Below are positions 1 to 9,870 of a DNA stretch of 64,000 bases, piece after piece; positions within the stretch are counted from its first letter, which is position 1, and each line of letters starts with the position of its first letter. The notes under the pieces are model-generated. The model was not told the DNA's origin. It saw only the letters and a list, made by a program, of their open reading frames with translations, and did no database searches. A program made the translations under genes and the position numbers. Origin of the DNA: Negativicoccus massiliensis (GTDB lineage: Bacteria > Bacillota > Negativicutes > Veillonellales > Negativicoccaceae); the NCBI GenBank assembly GCA_900155405.1, contig LT700188.1, forward strand, positions 1,054,001 through 1,118,000. The letters run 5' to 3'.

Positions 1-1
1 G

Positions 2-874
2 CTCGAAATCGGGTACCTCACGGCGCCGAAAGGAACGATTATCGACAGCGATGAAATTAATCGCTACGGCGCGGACCAGCTTTGCATTTTGACGACCGGC
101 AGCCAGGGCGAACCGATGGCGGGGCTTTCACGGATGGCGGATGGCGCGCATCGACAGATCCAAATCCATCCGAACGATACGGTCATTCTCTCGGCGTCGC
201 CGATTCCGGGTAACGAAACGAGCGTCGGCCGCACGATTGATAAATTGGTGAAACTGGGCGCGCATGTGGTGCACGGTTCGGATAAGAAAGTTCACGTATC
301 CGGCCACGGCTCGCAGGAAGAATTGAAGATGATGTTGTCGCTGATTCGCCCGCGCTTCTTTATTCCGATGCACGGAGAATATCGCATGCTGCATAAACAC
401 GCGGAAATCGCGGAGAGTTTGGGCGTGAAGCGCGACAATATTTTAATCGGTGAAAACGGACAGATATTTGAATTCACCGGTCGCAAAGGCCGGCTCGCGG
501 ACAAAGTGCAGGCGGGCAAAGTGTATGTGGACGGCTTGGGCGTCGGCGATGTCGGCAATATTGTCATCCGCGATCGTCAGCAACTGTCGCAGGACGGTAT
601 GGTCATAGTGACCATGGTGCTCGAAAAAGGATCCGCGCAAGTGCTCGCCGGACCGGATATCGTGTCCCGCGGCTTCATTTACATGCGCGATTCGGAAGCG
701 TTGATCCGCGAAATGACGCGGCGCGTCGACGCGGTGATCGAGCGCTGCGCGGACAACAATATCACGGAATGGAATGTGATTAAAACGCAGATCCGCGATA
801 CCTTGTCGCGTTACATCTTTGAAAAGACGCGTCGGCGTCCGATGATTCTGCCGATTATTCAGGAGGTTCATTAA
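2..874 (+). CDS. rnj: Ribonuclease J, C-terminal part (5' end outside window)
   Basis: This is the last 290 residues of an RNase J, the metallo-beta-lactamase/beta-CASP 5'-3' exo- and endoribonuclease that matures and degrades RNA in Firmicutes. The frame is open from base 2, so the start lies upstream. Family blocks seen: TTGSQGEP followed by LSRMA, SGHGSQEELKMML, and the beta-CASP/MBL motif PMHGEYRML. The C-terminal domain with VSRGFIYMR and a basic tail follows. The first half, with the HxHxDH metal site, is not in the window. The stop TAA shares its last A with the ATG of the next gene, and an AGGAGG at 861-866 lies inside the 3' end, so the two are translationally coupled. I cannot tell RNase J1 from J2. 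Confidence 0.95.
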   Translation, partial: LEIGYLTAPKGTIIDSDEINRYGADQLCILTTGSQGEPMAGLSRMADGAHRQIQIHPNDTVILSASPIPGNETSVGRTIDKLVKLGAHVVHGSDKKVHVSGHGSQEELKMMLSLIRPRFFIPMHGEYRMLHKHAEIAESLGVKRDNILIGENGQIFEFTGRKGRLADKVQAGKVYVDGLGVGDVGNIVIRDRQQLSQDGMVIVTMVLEKGSAQVLAGPDIVSRGFIYMRDSEALIREMTRRVDAVIERCADNNITEWNVIKTQIRDTLSRYIFEKTRRRPMILPIIQEVH

Positions 875-1845
875 TGCCGCAACGATCTACCCGCGCGCTT
901 ACGGAAGCGGGCCTGCTCGTCGGTCTCACGGTGGTGTTGTCGCTGGTGGGGACGTACGTGCCGATCCTCTCGGCGGTAGCGCTGTTGTTGTGGCCGGTAC
1001 CGATCGCCTATTTGGGCGTTCGGTACGGCATGCGTTGGTCGCTGCTGGCAACGGTGGCGACTTTATTTATCTTGACGCTTTTCACGGGACCGGTGGTGGC
1101 GGCCGGCATCGGACTCACATTCGGCTCGATGGCGTTGACGTTGGGCGAGGGATTTCGTCAGAAGTGGTCGGCGGGACGCATCTTAACGGTCGCGACGATT
1201 GTTTTTCTGCTCGGTTTCGGGATTCAGTTCCTGCTGTCCTTTTACGTTATGGGCGTGAACGTTTTCGCGATGTACGAAGACGCGATGCGCCAATCGACGG
1301 AACAGGCGTTCCGAACCTTGGAAGGCATGGGTTACAATTCGATTGACCTGGCCGAGGCGAAGTCGCAATACTTGGCGCAACAGGCGCAAATCCGTCAGGT
1401 GGCGCCGTTCATTGTGGTGTCGGCGGGATTGCTGCTGTCGTACCTTGACATCGTTATCGCGCGGGCGATTTTACGTCGTTTGCAGATTGATTTACCGAAA
1501 TTTCCGCCGGTCGCGGAATGGGAAATGCCGCGGGCGGCGCTGTACCTGTATGTATTCGCGTTATTGCTCGGTTGGTTCGGACCGCAATATTTCCCGCAAC
1601 TGCCGGTGGAAATCGCGATGAATATCCAGGTCGCGGCGATGTACCTGATTTGGCTGCAGGGGATCGCGGTCGTTTTCTGGTGGGCCCGACGCCATCCGCG
1701 CTTGGCTTTCATGCGCTGGGTGATCGTGATCGGAAGCTTTATCATTCCGACATTTTTAGGATTTTTATTTTTAATCGGTTTAATTGATATGGGCATCAAT
1801 TATCGTAAGCGGAAAGGATATACTCCGACGAATGGAATATCGTAA
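874..1845 (+). CDS. DUF2232 (YybS-like) integral membrane protein
   Basis: A 323-residue polytopic membrane protein that fits the DUF2232/YybS family by length, by hydrophobic segments throughout, and by position directly upstream of gdpP and rplI, the usual place for this gene in Firmicutes. Hydrophobic helices lie at about residues 10-60, 65-85, 105-130, 175-200, 222-240, 250-270 and 280-305, with a soluble stretch near 135-170. The family function is not established; it resembles ECF-type substrate components in overall character. The start ATG overlaps the RNase J stop and has AGGAGG 8 bases before it. The 3' end overlaps gdpP by 14 bases. Confidence 0.85.
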   Translation: MPQRSTRALTEAGLLVGLTVVLSLVGTYVPILSAVALLLWPVPIAYLGVRYGMRWSLLATVATLFILTLFTGPVVAAGIGLTFGSMALTLGEGFRQKWSAGRILTVATIVFLLGFGIQFLLSFYVMGVNVFAMYEDAMRQSTEQAFRTLEGMGYNSIDLAEAKSQYLAQQAQIRQVAPFIVVSAGLLLSYLDIVIARAILRRLQIDLPKFPPVAEWEMPRAALYLYVFALLLGWFGPQYFPQLPVEIAMNIQVAAMYLIWLQGIAVVFWWARRHPRLAFMRWVIVIGSFIIPTFLGFLFLIGLIDMGINYRKRKGYTPTNGIS

Positions 1846-3841
1846 TTTCTGGTTCAAAAATCGCAGTGACCGCGTATACGCGGCGATTGTGATCCTGCTC
1901 CTTGCGGTGCTGGCCTGGTTCAATCCGATCGTGGCGGGCTTGTGCGCTCTGGTCGCGTTCGGCGTGTACCTCGTGTTGCGCAAAACGGAGATCGAGCAGG
2001 AACGCGTGTGGCGGCATTACCTGAATGCGGTGTCCGCCTCGGTGACGGAAGCGTCTTTATACGCGACGCAAAATTTGCCGATCGGGATCGCGATTATTGA
2101 TGAAAAAAGCATGCTCGTCTGGAGCAACTCGGTGTTTCGCGACTGGGTGCAGGAGCTGAAAGAGGGCGACCGCCTGCAAAAGTTGTTGCCGCAAACGCAA
2201 CTGGCCAAACTGTGGGGAAAATCGGGCTATTTTTCCGCGCGGATCGGCGACAGTTACTACCGCGTCATCTATAAATTCCTCGACCGCGCCAACGGCATTA
2301 ATGCCGGGGAGGGCGAGGATACCGCCGAAGCCTACATGGTGCTGTATTTTGACGATGTGACGGCGGCGGAGCGCAGTAAGCAGGAAAGCGTGGCGGCGTT
2401 GCCGGTGTTCTGCTATGTGCAGCTGGACAACTTGGGCGAAGTTTCGTCCGATTTGACGGAAGTGCAGCGTTCGGAACTCTGGTCGGAAGTCAATACGATC
2501 GTGCTCGACGAATTCGGCAAGCTCGACGGCTTTATCAAGAGTTACGAACGCAATAACTATATCGCCTGCATCAGCCGTAAGTCGTTGCAGCGATTGATTG
2601 ACGATAACTTCAAAATATTGGAAAAAGTGCGTTCGATTCACACGATGAACCGGATTCCGGTGACGCTTTCGATCGGTTGCGCCTATGGGGAAAAATCCTT
2701 CGCCGAGCAGGAAGAGGAAGCGCGCTTGGCGCTCGATTTGGCATTGGGCCGCGGCGGCGATCAGGTCGTCATTCGGGCGGACGGTGAAACGCAGGCCTTC
2801 GGCGGCAAGAGTCAGGCCCTGGCGAAAAATACGCGTGTGCGCGCCCGCGTGGTGGCGCAGGCGATTCACGAACTGATCAGCCAGGCGGACATGGTGCTCG
2901 TCATGGGGCACGCGAAAGAAGATTACGATGCGCTCGGGGCGGCGTTGGGCGTCGCGTACATGGCGACTTCGGAAGGCGTGCCGGCGCATGTCGTCATCAG
3001 CGAAGATCAGGACACGGTCGAAAAGCTGGTGGATCAGGTGCGCGCGACACCGGGTATGGAGGACTTGCTGGTTTCGGAAGAGGCCGCGCAAGCATTGGTG
3101 ACGCCGCAGACGGTACTCTTTGTAGTGGATACGCATAAACCGGAACTGACGGCGGCGCCGAGTTTGGTGGAAATGATTCAAAACCGCGTCGTCATTGATC
3201 ACCATCGACGCAGCAATACTTTTATTCCCGATCCGCTGCTCGTCTATCTCGAACCTTCCAGTTCCTCGACATGTGAACTTGTCACCGAGCTTTTACAGTA
3301 CTATTCCGATGCGATCGAATTGAATGAAACACAGGCCTCGGCGCTGTACGCCGGTATCGTCGTCGATACGAAGAACTTCGCCGTGCAGACCGGCATTCGC
3401 ACGTTCGACGCGGCCAGTTACTTGCGCCGCAGCGGCGCCGCGACGGAACTCGTCCGCGATCTGTTCGCGCTCGATTTCGAGACCATTTTGACGCGGGCGG
3501 ACGTGCTGACACGCGCCGAAAAAATTGACGGCGACATCGTGTGCGCGACCATTCCCGACGATGCGGAAAACGCGCAGATTCTCGCGGGACAAGTGGCCGA
3601 TATGATGGTCAACATTGAAAATATACATACGAGCATTGCCATTTACTACAATGGCGAAGGTTACAGCGCGTCCGTGCGTTCCGACGGCGAAGTCAATGTC
3701 CAGCGCGTGATGGAAGAGCTGGGCGGTGGCGGTCACCAGACGGTGGCGGGCGGACAATTCGCGCCGGAAGAAACGCCGGAAGAAATCAAAAATAAAATTG
3801 TCGCGCAGATTCGCGCGCAAAAAGAGGAGAATGCGAAATGA
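1832..3841 (+). CDS. gdpP: Cyclic-di-AMP phosphodiesterase GdpP
   Basis: A 669-residue membrane-bound phosphodiesterase that hydrolyses c-di-AMP, controlling potassium, osmotic and cell-wall homeostasis. Order of parts: two N-terminal transmembrane helices (about 15-50), a degenerate PAS region, a degenerate GGDEF domain (about 170-300), then DHH and DHHA1 domains. Seen motifs are [15 protein letters not shown] near residue 360 (metal-binding His and Asp), VVDTHKPE, the DHH motif at D456-H457-H458, and GGGGHQ in DHHA1. The open frame extends upstream to 1784, but the ATG at 1832 follows a GGAAAGGA box and gives the canonical start, [10 protein letters not shown]. It overlaps rplI by 4 bases (ATGA). 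Confidence 0.95.
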   Translation: MEYRNFWFKNRSDRVYAAIVILLLAVLAWFNPIVAGLCALVAFGVYLVLRKTEIEQERVWRHYLNAVSASVTEASLYATQNLPIGIAIIDEKSMLVWSNSVFRDWVQELKEGDRLQKLLPQTQLAKLWGKSGYFSARIGDSYYRVIYKFLDRANGINAGEGEDTAEAYMVLYFDDVTAAERSKQESVAALPVFCYVQLDNLGEVSSDLTEVQRSELWSEVNTIVLDEFGKLDGFIKSYERNNYIACISRKSLQRLIDDNFKILEKVRSIHTMNRIPVTLSIGCAYGEKSFAEQEEEARLALDLALGRGGDQVVIRADGETQAFGGKSQALAKNTRVRARVVAQAIHELISQADMVLVMGHAKEDYDALGAALGVAYMATSEGVPAHVVISEDQDTVEKLVDQVRATPGMEDLLVSEEAAQALVTPQTVLFVVDTHKPELTAAPSLVEMIQNRVVIDHHRRSNTFIPDPLLVYLEPSSSSTCELVTELLQYYSDAIELNETQASALYAGIVVDTKNFAVQTGIRTFDAASYLRRSGAATELVRDLFALDFETILTRADVLTRAEKIDGDIVCATIPDDAENAQILAGQVADMMVNIENIHTSIAIYYNGEGYSASVRSDGEVNVQRVMEELGGGGHQTVAGGQFAPEETPEEIKNKIVAQIRAQKEENAK

Positions 3842-4287
3842 AAGTGATCTTATTACAGGACGTCAAAAAAGTCGGTAAAAAAGGGGAAATCATCGAAGTG
3901 GCCGACGGCTACGGCCGCAACTACCTGATGCGCCGCGGCTTAGCGCTGGAAGGCACACCGGAAAACTTGAACAACGCGCGCCAGAAAAACGCCGCGCAGG
4001 AACATAAAGATCAGGTCGCGGAGGACGAAGCCAAAGTTCTCGCGGCGCAATTAAAAAAAGTAACGGTCGAAGTGCCGTTGAAACTCGGCGCCGACGGACG
4101 CGCGTTCAGTTCCGTCACCGCGCAGACGATCAGTGAAGCGCTCGCGGCGAAACATGAACTCACCGTAGATAAAAAGAAAATCGAATTGAAAGAACCGATT
4201 CGCACCGTGGGACGTTTTCCCGTCGCCATCCGGATTCATCCGAAGATGACCGCGGAAATCCAAGTGCATGTAGTTCCGGAGGAATAA
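3838..4287 (+). CDS. rplI: 50S ribosomal protein L9
   Basis: A 149-residue L9 that binds 23S rRNA and helps maintain reading frame. The N-terminal domain is textbook: [17 protein letters not shown], then [17 protein letters not shown]. It is followed by the long charged connecting helix and the C-terminal domain ending in [17 protein letters not shown]. The start codon overlaps the gdpP stop (ATGA) and an AGAGGAG box precedes it. The gdpP-rplI-lon-dnaB order is common in Firmicutes. Confidence 0.98.
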   Translation: MKVILLQDVKKVGKKGEIIEVADGYGRNYLMRRGLALEGTPENLNNARQKNAAQEHKDQVAEDEAKVLAAQLKKVTVEVPLKLGADGRAFSSVTAQTISEALAAKHELTVDKKKIELKEPIRTVGRFPVAIRIHPKMTAEIQVHVVPEE

Positions 4288-4294
4288 TTACACA

Positions 4295-6208
4295 ATGAAA
4301 GATATCTGGCGGCGGTTGTGGAGTCGCAACTCGCAGACCGGCGCCGAGAGCGAAGCGGAATTCGGACGGCAAATCGCCGTCCTTTCGGGCGTGTATTCGG
4401 GCCTCATCGGCACGGAACGTTTTTTGCTGGCGGGCAGCCATTATAACGCGCTTTCCTACCTGCACGCGGAAGATCCCCAAAAACGGCTGGCGGGTTTGGC
4501 GCGCATCGTGCTGGAAGATCCGGATATTCCCGTGCCCGGTGAAGAGCAGTCGCAGGCGTTGCTGGAGCGAACAGAAAATCGTATCAGCGATCTCTTGGCG
4601 CGGCAGGCGGTCGAAGAGCGGCTGGAACAAAAAATTAATGATGCGCTGGAAGAAAAGCATCAGGAATATGTGAATGATTTACGCCTGGAACTTTTGAATG
4701 AAGAGACAGGCGATTTTGAAACGCCGCAATCCCGTGAAAAATTGGCGCAGCTGGACAAACTGGACCACATTCGTCTGACGGATACGATCGCCGCCCAAGT
4801 GCGGCCGCAAACCTTGGCGGATATTGTCGGTCAAAAAGACGCGGTGGAAGCCTTGCTCGCGAAACTCGCGACGAAGTATCCGCAGCACCTGCTTTTATAC
4901 GGACCGCCGGGCGTCGGCAAGACGACGGCGGCGCGCGTCGTGCTGGAGGCGGCGAAGCAATTTGATTTCACGCCGTTTCAAAAGGACGCGCCGTTTGTGG
5001 AAACGGACGGCACGACGTTGCGTTGGGATAATCGCGACATGACGAATCCGCTGATCGGTTCCGTGCACGATCCGATCTACCAGGGGGCGCAGCGCGACCT
5101 CGCCGATAAGGGAATTCCCGAACCGAAACCTGGACTCGTGACCAAAGCGCACGGCGGCGTTTTGTTTATCGATGAGATCGGGGAAATGGATCCGCTGCTG
5201 CTGAATAAACTTCTGAAAGTGTTGGAAGATAAGCGGGTGTACTTCGAGTCGTCGTACTATGATGAAGACGATCCGCAGGTGGCGGCGTATATTAAAAAAC
5301 TATTCCGTGACGGCGCGCCGGCCGATTTTATTTTGATCGGCGCGACAACGCGCGCGCCGGAAGAGATCAATCCGGCGATCCGTTCGCGTTGCGCGGAAGT
5401 CTTTTTCGCGCCATTGGCGACGGATGATGTCGCGCGAATCGTCACGGACGCGGCGCAAAAACTCGGCGTGGCATTGGAGGACGGTGTCGCGGCGGCGATT
5501 GCCGAATACACCGGCGAAGGACGCAAAGCGGTGCAGCTGCTGGCGGACGCGTACGGTTTGGCGATGTACCATGCGGGACGCGCCGACGGCTTGACCGTTA
5601 CCTTGCAGGATTTACGACGGGTGGCGCAGGCGGCGCATCTCGTGCCGCAACGTCATGATCAGGCTTCAGCGCAGCCGCGGGTCGGACATATTTTCGGCCT
5701 GGGCGTGGCGGGCTATATCGGCTCGGTGATTGAAGTGGAAGCCGTCGCTTTTCCCGCGCGCATTCCCGGCAAAGGCGAATTGCGTTTCAACGATACGGCG
5801 GGCTCGATGGCGAAAGACTCCGTGTTCAACGCTTCAGCGGCGGTACGTCGCGTCGCGGGCGCGGATGCGCGTGAATATGATTTGCATGTGAATGTGATCG
5901 GCGGCGGTCAAATTGACGGCCCTTCGGCGGGCGTGGCGGTGACTTGCGCGCTGCTTTCGGCGATTACGGGCATTCCGTTGCGGCAGGATATCGCCGTCAC
6001 GGGAGAAGTCGCGCTGAACGGCGCGATCAAACCGATCGGCGGCGTACACGCGAAAGCGTACGGAGCGAAACAGGCCGGCATGAAAAAAATGCTCATTCCG
6101 GATGAAAACCGGGATGATATCGGCACGGAGTACGCGGGATTGCCGATTGTTCGCGTCAAAACCATCGAAGACGCGTGGCGGGAAATGACCGCGGGAGGTA
6201 TGGCATGA
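4295..6208 (+). CDS. lonC: Lon-family ATP-dependent protease LonC
   Basis: A 637-residue AAA+ protease of the LonC type, which lacks the large N-terminal substrate domain of LonA. An N-terminal helical region (1-160) precedes the AAA+ module. Walker A is YGPPGVGKTT with K209, and Walker B is GGVLFIDEIGEMD. The protease domain has the catalytic serine in DGPSAGVAV (S544) and the paired lysine 43 residues later in PIGGVHAK (K587), the spacing found in E. coli Lon. A GGAGG box lies about 12 bases before the ATG. In the family this protease is linked to sporulating or formerly sporulating Firmicutes; its substrates are unknown. The stop overlaps the dnaB start (ATGA). Confidence 0.93.
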   Translation: MKDIWRRLWSRNSQTGAESEAEFGRQIAVLSGVYSGLIGTERFLLAGSHYNALSYLHAEDPQKRLAGLARIVLEDPDIPVPGEEQSQALLERTENRISDLLARQAVEERLEQKINDALEEKHQEYVNDLRLELLNEETGDFETPQSREKLAQLDKLDHIRLTDTIAAQVRPQTLADIVGQKDAVEALLAKLATKYPQHLLLYGPPGVGKTTAARVVLEAAKQFDFTPFQKDAPFVETDGTTLRWDNRDMTNPLIGSVHDPIYQGAQRDLADKGIPEPKPGLVTKAHGGVLFIDEIGEMDPLLLNKLLKVLEDKRVYFESSYYDEDDPQVAAYIKKLFRDGAPADFILIGATTRAPEEINPAIRSRCAEVFFAPLATDDVARIVTDAAQKLGVALEDGVAAAIAEYTGEGRKAVQLLADAYGLAMYHAGRADGLTVTLQDLRRVAQAAHLVPQRHDQASAQPRVGHIFGLGVAGYIGSVIEVEAVAFPARIPGKGELRFNDTAGSMAKDSVFNASAAVRRVAGADAREYDLHVNVIGGGQIDGPSAGVAVTCALLSAITGIPLRQDIAVTGEVALNGAIKPIGGVHAKAYGAKQAGMKKMLIPDENRDDIGTEYAGLPIVRVKTIEDAWREMTAGGMA

Positions 6209-7563
6209 TCGAACGGATTCCACCGCAAAATGTGGACGCGGAACTGTCCGTCTTAGGGGCGGCGGTGACCAACAAAGAAGCGGCGATTAAAGCGACCGAC
6301 GTACTACAGGCGGCCGATTTTTATCGGGAAGCCAACGCGGTCGTTTTTGAAGCGATCAATAATCTGATTTTTCACAACCAAAATGTCGACGTCTTGACGG
6401 TGACGGAAGAACTGCGCCGCATGGGGCAACTGGATAATGTCGGCGGCGTCAGCTATGTGACGGATTTACCGAACCATCTCGTTTCCTCCCTCGACGTGGA
6501 ACGGCATGCGCAGATCGTGCTGGAAAAAGCGCGCTTGCGCCGCCTGATTCTCGCCGCGGATACGATCGCGGGGGAAGCGTACGCCGGCGAAGGCGAAGTG
6601 ACGGATATCGTCGATGCCGCCGAACGACGCATTTTGGAAGTGGCGAAAGATGAACGTCGTCAGGAGATGACGGCGATCGGTGAGATCGTCCAGGGACAGT
6701 TGGACGATATCGCCAATAAATATACGAATAAAAGCGGGATTACCGGTTTACCGACCGGATTTTCCGGTTTCGATAATATTACGAGCGGGTTGCAGCCGTC
6801 CGATCTGATTTTGGTGGCGGCGCGTCCGTCCATGGGCAAAACGGCGTTGACGCTTAACATCGCGCAGCACGTGGCGTTGAAAGAGAACAAAAATGTGGCG
6901 TTCTTTTCCTTGGAAATGTCGCAGGAACAGCTGGGCTTGCGCATGATCTGCTCGACCGCGCTTGTCGATTCGCAAAAATTGCGCACGGGCCGCATCACTT
7001 CGCAGGATGAATGGTCGCGTATTATGCAGGCGGCGACGGCTTTATACGACGCGCCGCTGTTCATTGATGATACGCCGGGGATTACGGTCGCGGAAATGCG
7101 TTCCAAGGCGCGACGCTTGCAGGCGGAAAAAGGACTCGATTTAATCATCGTCGATTACTTGCAATTAATGCAGGGCAGTCAGGGCCGTCGACAGGCGGAA
7201 AATCGGCAGCAGGAAATTTCCGAAATTTCGCGCTCGCTGAAAAGCTTGGCGCGTGAACTCAAAGTGCCGGTGATCGCACTTTCGCAGTTGAGCCGAAGCG
7301 TCGAATCACGCCAAGTGAAACGTCCGATGCTTTCCGATTTGCGTGAATCCGGTTCCTTGGAGCAGGACGCGGATATCGTCGCGTTTCTCTATCGGGAAGG
7401 TTACTACCAGCAGGAAATTGAAGATTCCAGTAAAAATATCACGGAAGTCATCATCGCCAAGCATAGAAACGGCGCCACGGGCACGATTCAGTTGTACTTC
7501 CATGGTCAGTGGACGCGCTTTGTCGATATGACGAACCGCAACGACGAGGCGGAGGCGCAGTAA
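6205..7563 (+). CDS. dnaB: Replicative DNA helicase
   Basis: A 452-residue hexameric 5'-3' helicase of the replication fork. The N-terminal domain (MIERIPPQNVDAELSVLGAA) and the RecA-like domain are both complete. Motifs seen include Walker A ARPSMGKTALTLNIA, FSLEMSQEQLGLRM, LIIVDYLQLMQG, and SDLRESGSLEQDADIVAFLYR. The open frame extends to 6175, but the ATG at 6205 has GGGAGG 7 bases upstream and gives the normal DnaB start. No intein or insertion is visible. Confidence 0.97.
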   Translation: MIERIPPQNVDAELSVLGAAVTNKEAAIKATDVLQAADFYREANAVVFEAINNLIFHNQNVDVLTVTEELRRMGQLDNVGGVSYVTDLPNHLVSSLDVERHAQIVLEKARLRRLILAADTIAGEAYAGEGEVTDIVDAAERRILEVAKDERRQEMTAIGEIVQGQLDDIANKYTNKSGITGLPTGFSGFDNITSGLQPSDLILVAARPSMGKTALTLNIAQHVALKENKNVAFFSLEMSQEQLGLRMICSTALVDSQKLRTGRITSQDEWSRIMQAATALYDAPLFIDDTPGITVAEMRSKARRLQAEKGLDLIIVDYLQLMQGSQGRRQAENRQQEISEISRSLKSLARELKVPVIALSQLSRSVESRQVKRPMLSDLRESGSLEQDADIVAFLYREGYYQQEIEDSSKNITEVIIAKHRNGATGTIQLYFHGQWTRFVDMTNRNDEAEAQ

Positions 7564-7566
7564 TTC

Positions 7567-8322
7567 ATGACGGACGGGACGAGCGAAATCGATTTGTGGC
7601 AGGACAACGCGCCGATGAATTGGCGGTCCTTGCCGGACAGCGCGGAGCCGTTTACGGAACATTGGTATGAAACGGCGCAGCATTGCCGTCATTGTCGTCT
7701 CGGCGCGGAACCGAATCACGGTCCGACCGGCGCGACCGGTCCGATTGATGCGCCGTTGATGCTGGTCGGCGAGGGACCGGGCGGCGTGGAAGATACGTAC
7801 GGCGTGCCGTTGGTCGGTCCGAGCGGGCAACTTTTAGATCGCGCGCTTTGGTCGGTCGGCATCACGCGCGATCGCGTGTACGTGACGAATATCGTCAAGT
7901 GTCGGCCGCGCAACAATCGTACGCCACAGGCCGCGGAGGCGGATATTTGCGCCGCGCGCTGGCTCTGTCGCGAAATTACGTTAGTGAAGCCACGCGCGAT
8001 TGTCGCTTTGGGAAAAGTCGCGCTGCGTTTTTTCGCCGGTCGCGAATTGGGCATCGTACGTTCGCGCGGCCAATGGTTGCAGTGGACGCTGCCGGGCACG
8101 AACGAAGTCTATCCCGTCATGCCGACGTTTCATCCCGCGTACCTGTTGCGTTTGACGGGGCAGGCGGAAAAAGAAGCGAAGTGGCAGGTATACTACGATT
8201 TACTGGCGGCCAAAGAAAAAGCGGCGGCCGCCGTTCCCGCATACCGCTGGCAAGCGGCGACGCCGCCGGATCTCAAGGGTCTGTTTGATGAGAGACGTCA
8301 GGAACGCGCGCAGAGGCGCTGA
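7567..8322 (+). CDS. Uracil-DNA glycosylase, iron-sulfur (family 4 type)
   Basis: A 251-residue uracil-DNA glycosylase that removes uracil from DNA to start base-excision repair. Motif 1 is GEGPGGVEDTYGVPLVG, followed by GPSGQLLDRAL. The block YVTNIVKCRPRNNRTP and the C-terminal motif PTFHPAYLLR are also present. Cysteines in CRHCRLG (39 and 42), VKCRP and the following Ala-rich helix are placed to bind the 4Fe-4S cluster of family 4/5 enzymes. An N-terminal leader of about 30 residues and a C-terminal tail of about 40 residues extend beyond the core. The gene starts 3 bases after the dnaB stop. Confidence 0.9.
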   Translation: MTDGTSEIDLWQDNAPMNWRSLPDSAEPFTEHWYETAQHCRHCRLGAEPNHGPTGATGPIDAPLMLVGEGPGGVEDTYGVPLVGPSGQLLDRALWSVGITRDRVYVTNIVKCRPRNNRTPQAAEADICAARWLCREITLVKPRAIVALGKVALRFFAGRELGIVRSRGQWLQWTLPGTNEVYPVMPTFHPAYLLRLTGQAEKEAKWQVYYDLLAAKEKAAAAVPAYRWQAATPPDLKGLFDERRQERAQRR

Positions 8323-8333
8323 AGGAGGCTATT

Positions 8334-9101
8334 GTGCAAGAACCGATTTTATTTAATCCGCGCGTGGCCGCGCAGAAACCGCGCAGCGTTTTGCATGATC
8401 CCTGTCCGTTTTGCGCCCGCGAGCATCTGACCGATATCCTCGCACAAAAAGACGAGATGATTTGGCTCGTCAACAAATATCCCGTCATGGAAAAAACCTG
8501 GCAGACTGTGTTGATCGAAACGGCGAAACATGACAGCGATATCGCGACGTACGCGCCGGAAGAATGGGAAAATATTTTACGCTTCAGCATGGAAAAATGG
8601 CGTGAAACGATTGCGCGTCGCAGATTCCGTTCCGTGATTTATTACCGCAACTTCGGTCCGACTTCGGGCGGTTCTATTCGGCATCCGCATTCGCAAATTA
8701 TCGGTTGCGAATCGTTTGACTACATGCAAAATGTGCGGTTGGATCAGCTTGACGGCGAAGTTTTGCATGAAACGAACGGCGTGCGCGTGACGCTGTCGGA
8801 TCATCCTATCTGCGGGTTGCGTGAATTTAATGTACGGCTGAAAGATCCGGAACGACTGGATGAATTCGCCGACAGTATTCAAAAACTTGTGAAAGTGATT
8901 GTCGATCCGAACGGCTGGGGATATGCCAGCTATAATTTATTTTTCTACGCGGCCGATTATGAATACTGTAAAATTATCGCGCGCGGCGTGACGAGTCCGC
9001 TCTTTCTGGGCTACATGCTCACGCAAGCGCCCGATGCGAAGGCGCGGCAAGCGATTCGTGAGGAACTTATGCCGCTTTGGACGGCGACAAGGAGACGATA
9101 G
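8334..9101 (+). CDS. DUF4931 / GalT-like HIT-superfamily protein
   Basis: A 255-residue protein that resembles galactose-1-phosphate uridylyltransferase. It has a Cys pair, DPCPFCAREHL, near residue 23, and the nucleotide-transferase signature RHPHSQIIG, where the HxH histidine would carry the nucleotidyl group. It is shorter than true GalT (about 350 residues), and no galK or galE lies nearby, so a role in galactose metabolism is not supported. DUF4931 is the closest named family. The GTG start at 8334 has AAGGAGG 5 bases upstream. It lies in one transcription unit with the glycosylase and the phosphoesterase. Confidence 0.75.
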   Translation: MQEPILFNPRVAAQKPRSVLHDPCPFCAREHLTDILAQKDEMIWLVNKYPVMEKTWQTVLIETAKHDSDIATYAPEEWENILRFSMEKWRETIARRRFRSVIYYRNFGPTSGGSIRHPHSQIIGCESFDYMQNVRLDQLDGEVLHETNGVRVTLSDHPICGLREFNVRLKDPERLDEFADSIQKLVKVIVDPNGWGYASYNLFFYAADYEYCKIIARGVTSPLFLGYMLTQAPDAKARQAIREELMPLWTATRRR

Positions 9102-9806
9102 ATGCGATTTTGGGCATTAAGTGATTTGCACCTGTCGGGTGATCCGCCGCAAAAGCCGATGGATGTATTCGGCGATCGCTGGCGGAACCATCGGCAGAAA
9201 GTGGAAACGAATTGGCGTACGCAGGTGGCACCGGAAGATACGGTCTTGATTGGCGGCGATGTTTCGTGGGCGATGAAACTCGAAGAAGCCGCTCCCGATT
9301 TGGATTTTATTCGGGCGCTGCCGGGACGTAAAATCATTTTGCGGGGCAATCATGATTATTGGTGGGCGGGACTTGCGAAAATGCAACGCGCGACCGATCA
9401 TGAATTGCTTTTTTTACACAATAACTTTATCCCGCTGACCGACGCGGTGGCTATCGCCGGCACGCGCGGCTGGATCGCGCCGGGCGATACGAAGTGGCAG
9501 GCGGAAGACGAAGTCGTTTGGGTGCGCGAATTACAACGCCTGGAACGTTCGTTGACGTTGGCGTGGGAGGCCGGTTTTACCAAGCTGCTCGTGGCCACGC
9601 ATTATCCGCCGTTCAATGAAGCGCGCGAACCGACCGAGATGGCGGACATCGCGAAGCGATACGGAGCGCTCGGATATATTTACGGACATATTCATGACGA
9701 GCAAAATTTCCGCTATTTACCGCGGGAAATCCACGGCGTGCCTCTTTATCTCACGAGCGCGGATTACTTGCAATTCAGTCCCTTGGAAATTCCTTTGCCG
9801 TTGTGA
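9102..9806 (+). CDS. Calcineurin-like metallophosphoesterase
   Basis: A 234-residue metallophosphoesterase with every metal-binding motif of the family: SDLHLSGD, GGDVSW, RGNHDYWW, ATHYPPFNE and GHIHDEQ. These bind a two-metal centre that hydrolyses a phosphodiester or phosphomonoester. The substrate cannot be read from the sequence. The ATG follows the upstream stop codon with no gap. A strong hairpin terminator follows at 9822, so this is probably the last gene of the operon that starts before the window. Confidence 0.88.
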   Translation: MRFWALSDLHLSGDPPQKPMDVFGDRWRNHRQKVETNWRTQVAPEDTVLIGGDVSWAMKLEEAAPDLDFIRALPGRKIILRGNHDYWWAGLAKMQRATDHELLFLHNNFIPLTDAVAIAGTRGWIAPGDTKWQAEDEVVWVRELQRLERSLTLAWEAGFTKLLVATHYPPFNEAREPTEMADIAKRYGALGYIYGHIHDEQNFRYLPREIHGVPLYLTSADYLQFSPLEIPLPL

Positions 9807-9821
9807 GAAAAAACGACAAAG

Positions 9822-9855
9822 AAAAAAGACGAAATCATTTCGATTTCGTCTTTTT
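9822..9855. terminator. Bidirectional intrinsic terminator
   Basis: An inverted repeat (AAAAAGACGAAATC with its reverse complement) with a short loop is flanked by A and T runs, so it can end transcripts from both sides. It sits between convergent genes, the phosphoesterase (+) and the ABC permease (-). Confidence 0.85.
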
Positions 9856-9870
9856 GATTGCGTGGACTGC

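Noticed and set aside
2057-3205. Minus-strand open frame of 382 codons
   Set aside because: Antisense to gdpP, whose DHH/DHHA1 motifs are clear.
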